Source of the DNA: a virus | Virus record (IMG/VR): IMGVR_UViG_3300037137_000583 | Span: 1 to 42,309 of that record | Direction: 5' to 3' (one strand) | DNA length: 42,309 bases | In this document: positions 6,424-14,945 of the stretch, piece after piece | How the letters are laid out: each line of letters opens with the position of its first letter | Position numbering within the stretch: the first letter of the stretch is position 1 | The notes under the pieces: generated by a model | What the model was told of the DNA's origin: nothing | Seen by the model: the letters and a program-made list of their open reading frames with translations, nothing else | The model's database searches: none | Position numbers and translations under genes: made by a program

Positions 6424-8220
6424 ATGGAAGACTCATTCCAAAAGAATATCTCAGGCGTAGCCAATCTCGTTGAAAGCGGGATCAATAAAACTAATGCCGA
6501 GACAGGTAAAGAAGAAGGAACACAGGGAGAAGAAATGGATGTGTTGAAATTGCCGATGACCGATCAGGAATTGTTAGACCTCAAAGATGAATGGGAAGGA
6601 AAGTGGAACGGCTATGGACCTAAAGTAAAGCCGAGACAAGATAAAAATAAAATATACTACGCAGGTAGACAAAGAAGCCCGGCCGGAGAGGATCGGGTAG
6701 TTTCGTCTAACCTCATATTTGAAGCTGAAGAGACTTTCATACCGCAAGCCCTCTCAAAGAACCCGGAGCCGGTAGTGTGGAGTGACAACACTGAAGAAGG
6801 CAAGAAGGCATCCGATGACATCAAGTCAATGCTTCAATACCATGCCGATGTGCTGTGTCTGCGAAAGAAATTGGGTGTGATGGTTAGGCACTGGTCAATA
6901 TACTTCATAGGCGTAATCAAACACGGATGGGAAGAAAAGGTCAAAGACATCAAACTTGATTTAAGAAAACCGCAGAACTTCCTATTGGATCCCGATGGAT
7001 ATGTGGATGAGTATGGAAACTTTGTGGGTCAATTCTTAGGAGAGCGAATTGAAAGCACAGCTGGAGAGCTCATAGACATGTTCCCAAGCATATCAAGTTA
7101 TATAAAGCTAAAAGTTGATAACAAACTCGGCACAAAAGTGGTGCGAACAGAATGGTGGACAGATGACTATTGCTTCTCAACCTATCAAGACAAAATATTG
7201 GATAAACACAAGAACGAGTTCTTCAATTACGAAAATAATATCAATCACTTCGCAGTACCTAAAATGCCGTATACCTTCCTTTCAGTGTTCTCCCTGCAGG
7301 AACGACCGCATGACATAACAAACCTGATTGAACAGAACATACCCAATCAAGACAGAATCAATGACAGAGATGACCAGATAACAAGAAACCTGAGAACCGG
7401 CAACAACTCAATTGCCCTCTCGGGACTATCATTCAATACCGAAACAGCCCATCAGGCAGCCACAGCCCTAGAAGATGGTGACCCTGTACTGGTGCCGGGC
7501 GGAAAGGTAAATGAAGCCATTCAAAGACTGCCAGCGGCCAACATTCCATCAGCAGTATTCCAAGCACAAGAGAATGACAAGATAGCACTCAGATCCATAT
7601 TCGGAACACAAGGCATCAGTGCTCAACCGCAAGATGAACAGACTACAGCCAGAGGTATGATACTCAATCAGAGCCACGATACGACAAGAATAGGCGGCGG
7701 TATAGGCGATGCACTGGAGCAAGTGGCAGATAACATCTTCAATTGGTGGGTACAACTCTATGCGGTCTTCTATGATGAGCCACACTATGGAGCCATCATG
7801 GGCAATGGCAGAGCAGTAGAATATGTTCAAGTTCAGAGTTCAAATCTGGAAAGGAAGTTTGTCATTTCAGTGTCTCCAAACTCTATGCAACCGAAGGATG
7901 AGATCACAGAGCAGAACTTAGCAATAGACTTGGCTAATAAAGGATGGCTTGATCCGATAAACCTATTCAAAAAACTCAATTACCCGGACCCAATGGAGAC
8001 AGCCAAAATGGTCACAATGTTCAGAGTAAATCCACAGCAATATATGCAACAGTATTTCCCAGAGTCAATGCCCCAGATGGGTGGTACGAACCTTCCTAAC
8101 AACCCACCAAACCTTGGGGCAGTTTCAGGGCAACCAGAGGCATCCTTGAGCCTCGCTCAACCCCCAGCAAGTAGTGCATTATCAAATGTCCCCATTAACA
8201 CTAACGCCTTGCCTGTTTAA
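6424..8220 (+). CDS. Portal protein (P22/podovirus type)
   Basis: A 598-residue protein with the features of the P22-like portal family. It has an acidic N-terminus, LLDLKDEWEGKW near residue 48, and a core with NIFEAEETFIPQALSKNP-like spacing (residues ~100-118, EAEETFIPQALSKNPEP). There is a long helix-rich crown with QPQDEQTTARGMI near residue 402 and a Pro/Asn-rich tail. Twelve copies form the ring through which terminase pumps DNA and to which the short tail attaches. It follows terminase and the promoter at 6326, and precedes scaffold and capsid, the normal order for head genes. Confidence 0.88.
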   Translation: MEDSFQKNISGVANLVESGINKTNAETGKEEGTQGEEMDVLKLPMTDQELLDLKDEWEGKWNGYGPKVKPRQDKNKIYYAGRQRSPAGEDRVVSSNLIFEAEETFIPQALSKNPEPVVWSDNTEEGKKASDDIKSMLQYHADVLCLRKKLGVMVRHWSIYFIGVIKHGWEEKVKDIKLDLRKPQNFLLDPDGYVDEYGNFVGQFLGERIESTAGELIDMFPSISSYIKLKVDNKLGTKVVRTEWWTDDYCFSTYQDKILDKHKNEFFNYENNINHFAVPKMPYTFLSVFSLQERPHDITNLIEQNIPNQDRINDRDDQITRNLRTGNNSIALSGLSFNTETAHQAATALEDGDPVLVPGGKVNEAIQRLPAANIPSAVFQAQENDKIALRSIFGTQGISAQPQDEQTTARGMILNQSHDTTRIGGGIGDALEQVADNIFNWWVQLYAVFYDEPHYGAIMGNGRAVEYVQVQSSNLERKFVISVSPNSMQPKDEITEQNLAIDLANKGWLDPINLFKKLNYPDPMETAKMVTMFRVNPQQYMQQYFPESMPQMGGTNLPNNPPNLGAVSGQPEASLSLAQPPASSALSNVPINTNALPV

Positions 8221-8238
8221 GTCAGGTATGGCTTAATT

Positions 8239-8424
8239 ATGAGTATGAAAAATTCAAAAGCAAAAGCATTAGAAAAGTGGGAAAGATTTCATCTTAAAAA
8301 GTACATGAACTCAAAAGAATACAAACAGGAACAAAAAGAAAGTTCCCCTGTTCATCAAGAGAAAATGTATAGAAAATCTCGTGGATTATCAGCCAAAGAT
8401 GTTAGGGGAGGTCAAGTAAGTTAA
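8239..8424 (+). CDS. Small Lys-rich protein 1
   Basis: A 61-residue highly basic protein (MSMKNSKAKALEKWERFHLK; ATG at 8245 is an alternative start). It is the first of seven small, mostly basic ORFs placed between portal and scaffold. KxKALEKW is echoed as KHKVLRKM, KHKALQKK, RSKALHKA, KNKALKKM and KEKALKKA in the following genes. Abundant small basic proteins in a head cluster could be DNA-condensing virion proteins; that is inference. Confidence 0.6.
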   Translation: MSMKNSKAKALEKWERFHLKKYMNSKEYKQEQKESSPVHQEKMYRKSRGLSAKDVRGGQVS

Positions 8425-8429
8425 AATAT

Positions 8430-8612
8430 ATGAAAAATCCAAAACATAAAGTATTAAGAAAGATGGCATCAAAAGGTGGATTCATTGAAAGATTAGAAGC
8501 CCACAAAAAAGAAGCACAAAGTTTCGATAATGGAACATGGAAGCCAAAAAGAAAAGGTCAGACTTTCATTCAAGCGTTAGAAGAACATAAAAGTCATCGT
8601 GAATTTGATTAA
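8430..8612 (+). CDS. Small Lys-rich protein 2
   Basis: A 60-residue basic protein, MKNPKHKVLRKMASKGGFIE at the start, ending EEHKSHREFD. It begins from the AAATATATG context. It shares the K-x-K-x-L-x-K motif with its neighbours. No known family is recognised. Confidence 0.6.
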   Translation: MKNPKHKVLRKMASKGGFIERLEAHKKEAQSFDNGTWKPKRKGQTFIQALEEHKSHREFD

Positions 8613-8617
8613 ATAAA

Positions 8618-8896
8618 ATGAAAACCATCAAAGATTTAAAAGCAATGATCGCTCAACCTGCTAGTAAGGAATGGTTCAAGAAGCATGGTGCTCCCAAACA
8701 TAAAGCACTACAAAAGAAAAAAGATAGTGGTCATTATGTATCACCTCAAGGTGTCAGATATCTAAGCAAAGCAGAACAGAAAGCTAAAATGAAAGACTGG
8801 CCTAATGCTAAACCAAAAGGTTCAGTAGAATGGCCTAAGACAGCTGAACAAAAAAGACAACATCAACATAAATTTAAAAGAGCGTGGAATGATTAA
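8618..8896 (+). CDS. Small Lys-rich protein 3
   Basis: A 92-residue basic protein. KHKALQKKKDSGHYVS (residues ~28-43) repeats the family motif, followed by GVRYLSKAEQKAKMKDWPNA and a Trp/Lys/His-rich C-terminus ending FKRAWND. It is five bases downstream of protein 2. The function is unknown; DNA packaging or condensation is possible. Confidence 0.6.
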   Translation: MKTIKDLKAMIAQPASKEWFKKHGAPKHKALQKKKDSGHYVSPQGVRYLSKAEQKAKMKDWPNAKPKGSVEWPKTAEQKRQHQHKFKRAWND

Positions 8897-8912
8897 TTAA
8901 TAATATAAATAT

Positions 8913-9080
8913 ATGTCACACGATTTAGAAAGCAGATTTGATAGGGCAATGAAAAAAGCAGACAAGTTCGAGGCTCGTTCAAAAGCGTTGCATAAAGCAA
9001 AAAGAAGCTTTCCATTTATTGCAACGGATAGCAGTAGGAAATCGATGGAAAAGTTTAGAATTAAAAATAAAAAACAATAA
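8913..9080 (+). CDS. Small Lys-rich protein 4
   Basis: A 55-residue ORF starting MSHDLESRFDRAMKKADKFE at an AAATATATG start and ending RIKNKKQ one base before the next ATG. It carries ARSKALHKAKRS, matching the motif of its neighbours, which supports its being real despite its size. Confidence 0.6.
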   Translation: MSHDLESRFDRAMKKADKFEARSKALHKAKRSFPFIATDSSRKSMEKFRIKNKKQ

Positions 9081-9081
9081 C

Positions 9082-9282
9082 ATGTCACATCCAAATCCAC
9101 ATCACGATCCAGAGAATGTCCGTTCAGAGGATTCGAAGTTTGCTCCTAAAGCGAAGAATAAAGCGTTAAAGAAAATGAGTGGCAAATGGCACTCAATCGG
9201 TGCAGGAAGAGTTGGTGATCGCTACAAAGGAGGAATTATTAAAAAAATAGATGCTAAGAATGCAAAAGCATTTGTTAGATAA
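9082..9282 (+). CDS. Small Lys-rich protein 5
   Basis: A 66-residue protein starting MSHPNPHHDPENVRSEDSKF. The ATG at 9082 is preferred over 9019, which lies inside the preceding gene. KAKNKALKKMSGKWHSIGAG (residues ~26-45) carries the shared motif. It is basic apart from the His/Asp-rich start. Function unknown. Confidence 0.6.
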   Translation: MSHPNPHHDPENVRSEDSKFAPKAKNKALKKMSGKWHSIGAGRVGDRYKGGIIKKIDAKNAKAFVR

Positions 9283-9310
9283 AAATTATTAATCAATTAA
9301 CACAAATAAC

Positions 9311-9526
9311 ATGGAAGAAGAAAATGTAAAAACAAGAGAAGAAATGGTAGCTGAGCTCGGAGAAGAGGCAGTTGCTAAAATCGAAGCAGAAGCAGTTCCT
9401 GTTGAATCAATGGAAGAAGCTCTTGCTGTAGCCGAGGAAGCTCCCGTCACAGAGGAGACTCCAGTCGAAGCCCCTGTTGAAGAAGTTGCTCCAGTCGAGG
9501 AAGCACCAGTTCATGATGCAGAATAA
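9311..9526 (+). CDS. Acidic Glu/Ala/Val/Pro-rich protein
   Basis: A 71-residue very acidic protein whose second half is built from EAPV/EEVAPVEEAPV-type repeats. It contrasts with the Lys-rich proteins on both sides. It is likely unstructured. It could be a charge partner or chaperone for them, or a head-assembly factor; nothing in the sequence proves either. Confidence 0.6.
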   Translation: MEEENVKTREEMVAELGEEAVAKIEAEAVPVESMEEALAVAEEAPVTEETPVEAPVEEVAPVEEAPVHDAE

Positions 9527-9536
9527 TTCAAAATAT

Positions 9537-9698
9537 ATGGAAATTCATCCAAAAGTAACAAAAAAATTAGGTTCATATTCTAAACTAAAACATGAGAGAC
9601 ACGAAGCCAAAGAGAAGGCGTTGAAGAAAGCTAAATCTCCCAAAGGATTTCATTGGGAGGGTTCAAAGAGTGGTGAAGTTAAGAGAGTGCATAATTAA
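9537..9698 (+). CDS. Small Lys-rich protein 6
   Basis: A 53-residue basic protein starting MEIHPKVTKKLGSYSKLKHE at an AAATATATG start (9537); the longer frame to 9477 overlaps the acidic gene and is less likely. KEKALKKAKSPKGFHWEG repeats the motif of the cluster. It is the last of the set. Confidence 0.6.
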   Translation: MEIHPKVTKKLGSYSKLKHERHEAKEKALKKAKSPKGFHWEGSKSGEVKRVHN

Positions 9699-9704
9699 AT
9701 AACA

Positions 9705-9728
9705 ACTCTTGTTCCTCGAGCTAAGAGT
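9705..9728 (+). promoter_or_regulatory. Intergenic hairpin before the scaffold gene
   Basis: ACTCTT (9705-9710) pairs with AAGAGT (9723-9728) around a loop holding CTCGAG. It lies in the 104-base gap before the scaffold gene. No T-run follows, so it is not a clear terminator. Confidence 0.35.
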
Positions 9729-9802
9729 ATAAAGACAAAGCTCTGTGAAAGCATTAATCATATTAAAGGTCTCTCTGTGAACCTGAATCACACCGCAAAT
9801 TT

Positions 9803-10576
9803 ATGGCTAATGAAGTAGACGAGTTTTTGAGTGGTTTAGACAATCAACCAAAAGATGATCCGTTTAAGCCCGAAGAGAAAGATCCGCTGGGTACTCCCGA
9901 AGAAAAGAAAGAAGAGAAGCCAGCAGAAGAAAAGGAAGAAAAGCTTCCTTACCACAAAGACCCTAAAGTTCAGCGATTCATTGAGAAGGAAGTCGCAAGA
10001 CGATTCTCCGAGATGAAGCCGCCTGAACCCCAGTACATTGAGAAAGAAAAGGAAGAATCTCCCGATGTCATCGGTGCCCTTGAAACGATAATAGGCAATG
10101 ATACACCTGAAAAGGTGAGAGCATTAAAGTCGTTTGAAAAGGCACTGAAAGATGTTGAAGAGAATGCTTCCAGACGAGCAATCCAAGAACTTGAATCTCA
10201 GAGGGATGAAGAGGTAGCAGAAGAGGCGGCAGCATTCGAGGAACTCTCCCGTGGCTTTGAGGCCATAGAAGATGAACACGATGTGGACCTGACTTCCAAC
10301 ACCCCGGCAGCCCGTAAGATGAGAAGCGAGTTTGTAGACTTCATCACCGCCATCTCTCCTAAGGATGAGTATGGACAGGTAAAAGACTACCCAGATCTTG
10401 ATGCGGCATTCAGCCTATTCAAGGATCAGAGAAAATCCGATGCACCTGCAAACTTGAAAGCAAAAGAGTTGGCGGCCAGAGGTATGCAAAGGTCTGCCGA
10501 TGCATCCAATGCCCCAGTTACTACCGATAAATCTTGGAGTGCCGTAGACAGAATCTTCGGTAATTTATTCAAATAA
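9803..10576 (+). CDS. Putative scaffolding protein
   Basis: A 257-residue, highly charged, helix-rich protein. Residues 15-60 are Glu/Lys/Pro-rich low complexity, the centre is predicted coiled coil (ALKDVEENASRRAIQELESQ), and the C-terminus is SWSAVDRIFGNLF. Its position between portal and major capsid protein, its composition and its length all fit a phage scaffold that drives prohead assembly and is then removed. No protease gene is seen nearby. The assignment rests on composition and context, not on sequence homology I can name. Confidence 0.75.
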   Translation: MANEVDEFLSGLDNQPKDDPFKPEEKDPLGTPEEKKEEKPAEEKEEKLPYHKDPKVQRFIEKEVARRFSEMKPPEPQYIEKEKEESPDVIGALETIIGNDTPEKVRALKSFEKALKDVEENASRRAIQELESQRDEEVAEEAAAFEELSRGFEAIEDEHDVDLTSNTPAARKMRSEFVDFITAISPKDEYGQVKDYPDLDAAFSLFKDQRKSDAPANLKAKELAARGMQRSADASNAPVTTDKSWSAVDRIFGNLFK

Positions 10577-10588
10577 CCATTAATCACA

Positions 10589-11614
10589 ATGCCTCCATCA
10601 ATTAATATCCAGACAACCACGAACCAATACCTCGCTCCAGCTTGGGTAGACCAAGTATTGCGAGATAACTTCTTCTTCGGTGAAATCCTAGGGAACACCG
10701 AAAAATGGGACGGTTCGCAGATGTTGTTCCCTATAAAGTACCAGAAAGGAGTGGCTTCTGTAGCCTTCAACGGCTTCGATCAGTTGCCAACCACACAGCA
10801 ACCTGTGTCAGTTAACATGACATTCTACCCGACCTTCGTCGCTACAAATGTCGCTTTGGCTGGTTCAGATTTGTCTGTTAACAAGACTCCGCTTCAGAGA
10901 TTGAATCTCATGAAGACCATGATGAAGTCCAGAGCTCAAGATGCTGCCGATGATATCGGTAACTTCTTCCAGGGTGATGGCACTTCCTTCGGTGGCAAAG
11001 CTCCTGCCGGTCTCGCCAACATCGTTGACGATGGCTCAGTTGCTTCCACTTACGGTGGTCTGTCCAGAGCAACCTATGCGGGTCTTAACGCAACTGTCAC
11101 AGCTTCAGGTGGAACAATTTCGCTCTTGAAAGTCAGACAGCTTGCTAACTCAATCACTGATGGTCGTGTAGCTCCATCGTTTGCCTACACTGATTACACC
11201 ACTTGGTCATACTTCGAACAGCTCTTGCAACCATTCCAACGCAATACATACTCTGACTTCCAGAATATGGATGCCGGAACCGGATACAAGGCTAAGGGTC
11301 TGATCTGGGATGGCTTGACCATCTATAAGGATAAGAAGTGTCTAACAGGTAACTTCTATCTCTTGAATCTTGACTACCTCAAATTCTTCGGACTGAACTG
11401 GTGGGAAGGAGAGGCTGTTTCTCTTGAAGACAAAAATATCAAGGGTAACATCTATGCCTACAACCCAGCCAATGCAACCAAAGCCTTTACATGGACTAAT
11501 TGGATCAAAGCTTACAACCAGGGAGCAGTAAATGGCTTCATGATTATGGGCGGTCAGTTGATCTGTACTAACCCATTCCGTAACGGCAAACTCACCGGTG
11601 TAGCTGGTGTTTAA
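10589..11614 (+). CDS. Major capsid protein (HK97-fold type)
   Basis: A 341-residue protein starting MPPSINIQTTTNQYLAPAWV. DNFFFGEILGNTEKWDG at residues ~26-42 resembles the N-terminal region of a family of phage major capsid proteins. The C-terminal part contains KAKGLIWDGLTIYKDK, typical of the HK97 A-domain. It directly follows the scaffold gene and precedes decoration-like genes. No N-terminal delta domain is obvious, consistent with a separate scaffold. Hundreds of copies form the icosahedral shell. A perfect palindrome CCATATATGG (11615-11624) follows the gene. Confidence 0.85.
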   Translation: MPPSINIQTTTNQYLAPAWVDQVLRDNFFFGEILGNTEKWDGSQMLFPIKYQKGVASVAFNGFDQLPTTQQPVSVNMTFYPTFVATNVALAGSDLSVNKTPLQRLNLMKTMMKSRAQDAADDIGNFFQGDGTSFGGKAPAGLANIVDDGSVASTYGGLSRATYAGLNATVTASGGTISLLKVRQLANSITDGRVAPSFAYTDYTTWSYFEQLLQPFQRNTYSDFQNMDAGTGYKAKGLIWDGLTIYKDKKCLTGNFYLLNLDYLKFFGLNWWEGEAVSLEDKNIKGNIYAYNPANATKAFTWTNWIKAYNQGAVNGFMIMGGQLICTNPFRNGKLTGVAGV

Positions 11615-11655
11615 CCATATATGGTCGTAGATTATCAGTCTAAATAAAATCATAT

Positions 11656-12351
11656 ATGATAAACATAGACACAACGATAGAAGGATCCCTTCCAGTAGTG
11701 GCGTTGTTTGGCTTGAAAACCAACAAGGACCTTACTATGGAGAAGGCTCCAACTGGCTTGACAGCGGGTGATAGACAGGGAGCTATCAGCCTTTCGCTGG
11801 ATAGAACTTCAGGCTATGCCCTAACCAGTTGGGATGGAAACCCTGATTGTGGATTCAAAATGTCTGTCTACAATAGTGCCGTCAATGGTACTAATGGTGC
11901 GACAAGAGGTTTTGATGTAACAGTCAGAAATGCTGCCGGTGCAACTGAATCGTGGATCAACGGTATGGCTCTAACGGCAGAAAACAAGACTGGTGCCGGA
12001 ACATTAGGTTCCGCAATTACTGCTCAATTCAACCTCAAAAATAATGGAGTAATAAGTACTTCCAACTATGGGGTTGTGATTCAAGACCAGTCTCAGGGTA
12101 CAAACCCTGCCGATACAGCAATGTTAAGGATTACAACTGGGGCTGATAGTCCAGCTTCAGGTGCAGTGCCTGCTGTTATAAACATAGCAGCTAAAGACAG
12201 TGCTGGATTCACAAACTTGATTTATGCTGAAAGTACAACTCTTGACTGTGCAACAGTTGGTGCTGGAACTTATTCTACGGCAGATGGATATTTCACCGTT
12301 AAAGTTGGTGCGAATACCTATCGAATGCCGTTCTTCACAGCAGTAGATTAG
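11656..12351 (+). CDS. Putative capsid decoration/structural protein
   Basis: A 231-residue Gly/Ala/Thr-rich beta-type protein with no obvious helices, starting MINIDTTIEGSLPVVALFGL. The start codon lies inside the 12-base palindrome ATCATATATGAT (11649-11660). SLSLDRTSGYALTSWDG and FTVKVGANTYRMPFF are reminiscent of beta-sandwich virion surface proteins. Because it follows the capsid gene it may decorate the capsid. The exact role is inferred from position. Confidence 0.55.
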   Translation: MINIDTTIEGSLPVVALFGLKTNKDLTMEKAPTGLTAGDRQGAISLSLDRTSGYALTSWDGNPDCGFKMSVYNSAVNGTNGATRGFDVTVRNAAGATESWINGMALTAENKTGAGTLGSAITAQFNLKNNGVISTSNYGVVIQDQSQGTNPADTAMLRITTGADSPASGAVPAVINIAAKDSAGFTNLIYAESTTLDCATVGAGTYSTADGYFTVKVGANTYRMPFFTAVD

Positions 12352-12362
12352 AAATTATTAAC

Positions 12363-12420
12363 TTATGTAATGGATAACAAGCACACGCTATATGGGGAAA
12401 CCCATATGACCATTGCATAA
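12363..12420 (+). promoter_or_regulatory. Two-tier leader stem-loop with GAAA tetraloop
   Basis: An outer 11-bp stem (12363-12373 with 12410-12420, one G-U) encloses an inner 8-bp stem (12389-12396 with 12401-12408) capped by GAAA. It lies just before the start at 12434. No T-tract follows, so mRNA stabilisation, processing or translational control is more likely than termination. Confidence 0.6.
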
Positions 12421-12433
12421 TAACCAAAACAAA

Positions 12434-13186
12434 ATGTCTTACATATCAGATTTCAAAGGTGCTCCGTTCTCACTGTTTGGGAGTAGAGGTGGTGTTACAC
12501 CAACAGTAGCTTCGGATGCGTCGCCTACAACCCTTTGCGGTGCAAAGTTTCAAACCGCAGATGGTCGTGAATTGGTCTTAGTTCAGAATGGTGCAGGTGC
12601 ACTGGTTGCGGGAAACCTCGTACAGGCTCCGGCCTCCATAGGTGCAAATCACACTGGCTTAACTTGTGCAACAGCAGCCATTGGTGCAACTCAAATCACA
12701 GTGACTTTGGGTGGTACAGCTGTCACAGCTAATCAGTATGCGGGTGGATTCGCAGTAGTTTCTGCAGGAACTGGCATTGGTCAGACCCTCAGAATCAACT
12801 CACATCCAGCTCAGGCAGTCACTTCTGGAACAGTTGTACTTACATTGGAAGATCCATTGTCAGTAGCAACAGCGGTAGCTGATTCAAAGGTATCTCTAAC
12901 TCTTAATCCTTTTGTCAATGTTATTATCTCTCCGGCAGCCGCAACTGGAGCTTCAGTTGGTGTAACAGTTACTCCAATTCCAGCTCTAAGTTATGGATTC
13001 CTCGTTAAAAGAGGACCGGTAGCTTGTCTGAATGATAGTGCAACGGCAATTGGCTTGGATGTTATGCCTTCAAGTTCTGTTCCTGGGGCAGTTGTCACAT
13101 ATGTGGCAGCAACTCGCAATAGAATTGGAACTTCAACTGTAGCCGGTGAAAACACCAAGTGTCAGTTGATCAATGTTCAGCTCTAA
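12434..13186 (+). CDS. Putative head decoration protein
   Basis: A 250-residue Val/Ala/Thr/Gly-rich beta protein. The ATG at 12434 (MSYISDFKGAPFSLFGSRGG) is preferred to a TTG at 12413, which lies in the leader stem. It has LVLVQNGAGALVAGNLVQAP and repeated short beta segments, as in phage head-decoration or capsid-cement proteins. It is separated from its neighbours by strong RNA hairpins, which may give it its own mRNA level. Function is inferred from context and composition. Confidence 0.55.
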   Translation: MSYISDFKGAPFSLFGSRGGVTPTVASDASPTTLCGAKFQTADGRELVLVQNGAGALVAGNLVQAPASIGANHTGLTCATAAIGATQITVTLGGTAVTANQYAGGFAVVSAGTGIGQTLRINSHPAQAVTSGTVVLTLEDPLSVATAVADSKVSLTLNPFVNVIISPAAATGASVGVTVTPIPALSYGFLVKRGPVACLNDSATAIGLDVMPSSSVPGAVVTYVAATRNRIGTSTVAGENTKCQLINVQL

Positions 13187-13214
13187 AGTCCATTAAGGAC
13201 ACTTTAGTAGTTCC

Positions 13215-13257
13215 GTCAGCTCCTTGTGAGGGGCTGACATGAGCTCCGAAAGAGTTC
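13215..13257 (+). promoter_or_regulatory. Tandem intergenic hairpins
   Basis: A strong hairpin pairs GTCAGC-T-CCT (13215-13224) with AGG-G-GCTGAC (13229-13238) around TGTG. A second pairs GAGCTC (13241-13246) with GAGTTC (13252-13257). No U-tract follows. They could mark an RNA-processing or stabilising element between decoration-protein and downstream genes. Confidence 0.45.
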
Positions 13258-13303
13258 AATAATAATAACCAAGGTTCTGCTGTACCTGAAATCAGCAATT
13301 ATT

Positions 13304-13771
13304 ATGGAAATTGCAATAAACGAAGACTTCGATGGGGTGTTTCGATTTACTAACGCAACAGAGGAGGACTTCAAAGTTCTTTGGAATAATGTAGAGTATC
13401 TGTATCCTGCAGGCACTTCTTGCCCGATGATTATCTCTAACGAATCGTTGGAGAATATCCAAGAAATCAGGAAGAAATTTGCTTACAAACTTGCATCACG
13501 AGAGTTCTATAAAAGCAAGGAGTATATCAGAATGTCAAAGCTGGGAGGCGGATTGCCCCCTACCTTCGATGAGAAATTGCTCCAACCTTGGATAGATCAG
13601 TGTTTGTCTCCATTACCAAAAGCACAAGCAAAGGTAAAGGACATTCCTCGAGCAAGTGATAAGACATTCAAAGGGTCAAAGGCTATATCGGACAAAGACA
13701 ATCCGAACTATGTCTTTAAGGATGATGTCCCTGAAGAAATGGGTAAAATGCCCGATACAGAAACAAAATAA
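13304..13771 (+). CDS. Hypothetical structural-module protein (155 aa)
   Basis: A 155-residue protein. The N-terminus (MEIAINEDFDGVFRFTNATE) looks beta-rich, the middle has KFAYKLASREFYKSKEY, and the C-terminus is Lys/Asp-rich and probably flexible. It is located between the decoration protein and a coiled-coil protein. I do not recognise a family. It may be a head or neck accessory protein. Confidence 0.6.
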   Translation: MEIAINEDFDGVFRFTNATEEDFKVLWNNVEYLYPAGTSCPMIISNESLENIQEIRKKFAYKLASREFYKSKEYIRMSKLGGGLPPTFDEKLLQPWIDQCLSPLPKAQAKVKDIPRASDKTFKGSKAISDKDNPNYVFKDDVPEEMGKMPDTETK

Positions 13772-13773
13772 CA

Positions 13774-14481
13774 ATGAAACTGCTCAAGAAAAGCACAATT
13801 CAAAAGGACATTGCTGAGCAAAAAAGACAGCAGATCGATGAAGGTTTGACTATTGCCAGAAAAGTTGATGCTTTGCGATTGACTTTAGCCAATTTAGAGG
13901 GCCAGCATGCCAAGTTTATAGAGGGTATGAAGGCTGAACTGGAGAGGCAGACGGGTCAACTAAGCAAGGATGTCGATAATAAGAGGCAAGAAGTGGCATA
14001 TTTGGAGGCAGAACGGCTCGAATTGATCAAACCTTTGACGGCTGAATGGGAAGAAGTTGCGAAGAAAAGTGCCGAAATTGAGCAAATTAAGAGCGATTTA
14101 CTGGTGGTTTCAGCGGAAACTCTGAAGAAAGAGAAGGTGCTGGAAAACAAAACTCGGCTCGAATCTGAAGCCCTTAACCGCATAAAAGTGCGGGAAAGAG
14201 AGCTGATCCGAGTATATGACGGGGTAGCACAGAACCTTCAAGATACCGAAAGAATTAAACAGGAGACAATTACAGAAAAGAATCGCTGGGATAAATATTA
14301 CGATATCAAAAATGCTGAGTTCGCAGAGAGAGAGAAAGGCATCACATCATATCTGTTCACTCTTGATAAGAGAAAGGAGCAGATAGAGGTAGAAGAGAAA
14401 GAAATAGTAAATGAAAAACTCAGATTAAAAGACCAAAGGGAAACATTAGAAAGAACATTAGCAAGAATTAACAAACAATAA
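13774..14481 (+). CDS. Long coiled-coil protein
   Basis: A 235-residue protein that is almost wholly predicted coiled coil, rich in Glu, Lys, Gln, Arg and Leu (for example ERLELIKPLTAEWEEVAKKS, RKEQIEVEEKEIVNEKLRLK). It begins two bases after the previous stop. It could be a second scaffold, a tail-assembly factor or a fibrous virion protein. Nothing catalytic is visible. Confidence 0.65.
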   Translation: MKLLKKSTIQKDIAEQKRQQIDEGLTIARKVDALRLTLANLEGQHAKFIEGMKAELERQTGQLSKDVDNKRQEVAYLEAERLELIKPLTAEWEEVAKKSAEIEQIKSDLLVVSAETLKKEKVLENKTRLESEALNRIKVRERELIRVYDGVAQNLQDTERIKQETITEKNRWDKYYDIKNAEFAEREKGITSYLFTLDKRKEQIEVEEKEIVNEKLRLKDQRETLERTLARINKQ

Positions 14482-14482
14482 T

Positions 14483-14941
14483 ATGACAGACCAATTAACA
14501 ATGAGAGGAGCATTTGTAAGGGATGATAACGATGTGCCGATAACCGGCATGGGTCTTATCTCTTCAAAGGCAATCACTTATGCAGCCGCTACTACTGGGG
14601 CAATAGGAATAACCCCCTTGTTCACGGTAACCGGCACTGTAGCTATTCAAGTATTTGCTGTTGCTGGGGCAGTTGATTTGACTGGGTCTGGCACATTGGA
14701 AGTTGGTATCTCAGGAAATACGGCAGCCATAATTGCTCAAACCGCAGCCACCGCAATTGATGCAGGCGAAATCTGGTATGGCTTAAATCCGCCAACAGTA
14801 GGAGTGATGCCTAACCAACTTATCGTGGCATCAACAAACATAATTCAAACTATAGCAACTGATACGGTTACGGCTGGAACCCTGACCTTTTATTGTCTAT
14901 GGTATCCAATATCACAAGATGGAAATGTAGCAACAGCATAA
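14483..14941 (+). CDS. Ala/Thr-rich beta structural protein
   Basis: A 152-residue protein, MTDQLTMRGAFVRDDNDVPI at the start, then an Ala/Thr/Ile-rich beta-sandwich-like body (VTGTVAIQVFAVAGAVDLTG) ending WYPISQDGNVATA. It begins two bases after the coiled-coil gene and sits just before the fibre genes, so it is probably a virion surface or fibre-base protein. No family is recognised. Confidence 0.6.
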   Translation: MTDQLTMRGAFVRDDNDVPITGMGLISSKAITYAAATTGAIGITPLFTVTGTVAIQVFAVAGAVDLTGSGTLEVGISGNTAAIIAQTAATAIDAGEIWYGLNPPTVGVMPNQLIVASTNIIQTIATDTVTAGTLTFYCLWYPISQDGNVATA

Positions 14942-14945
14942 AAAT

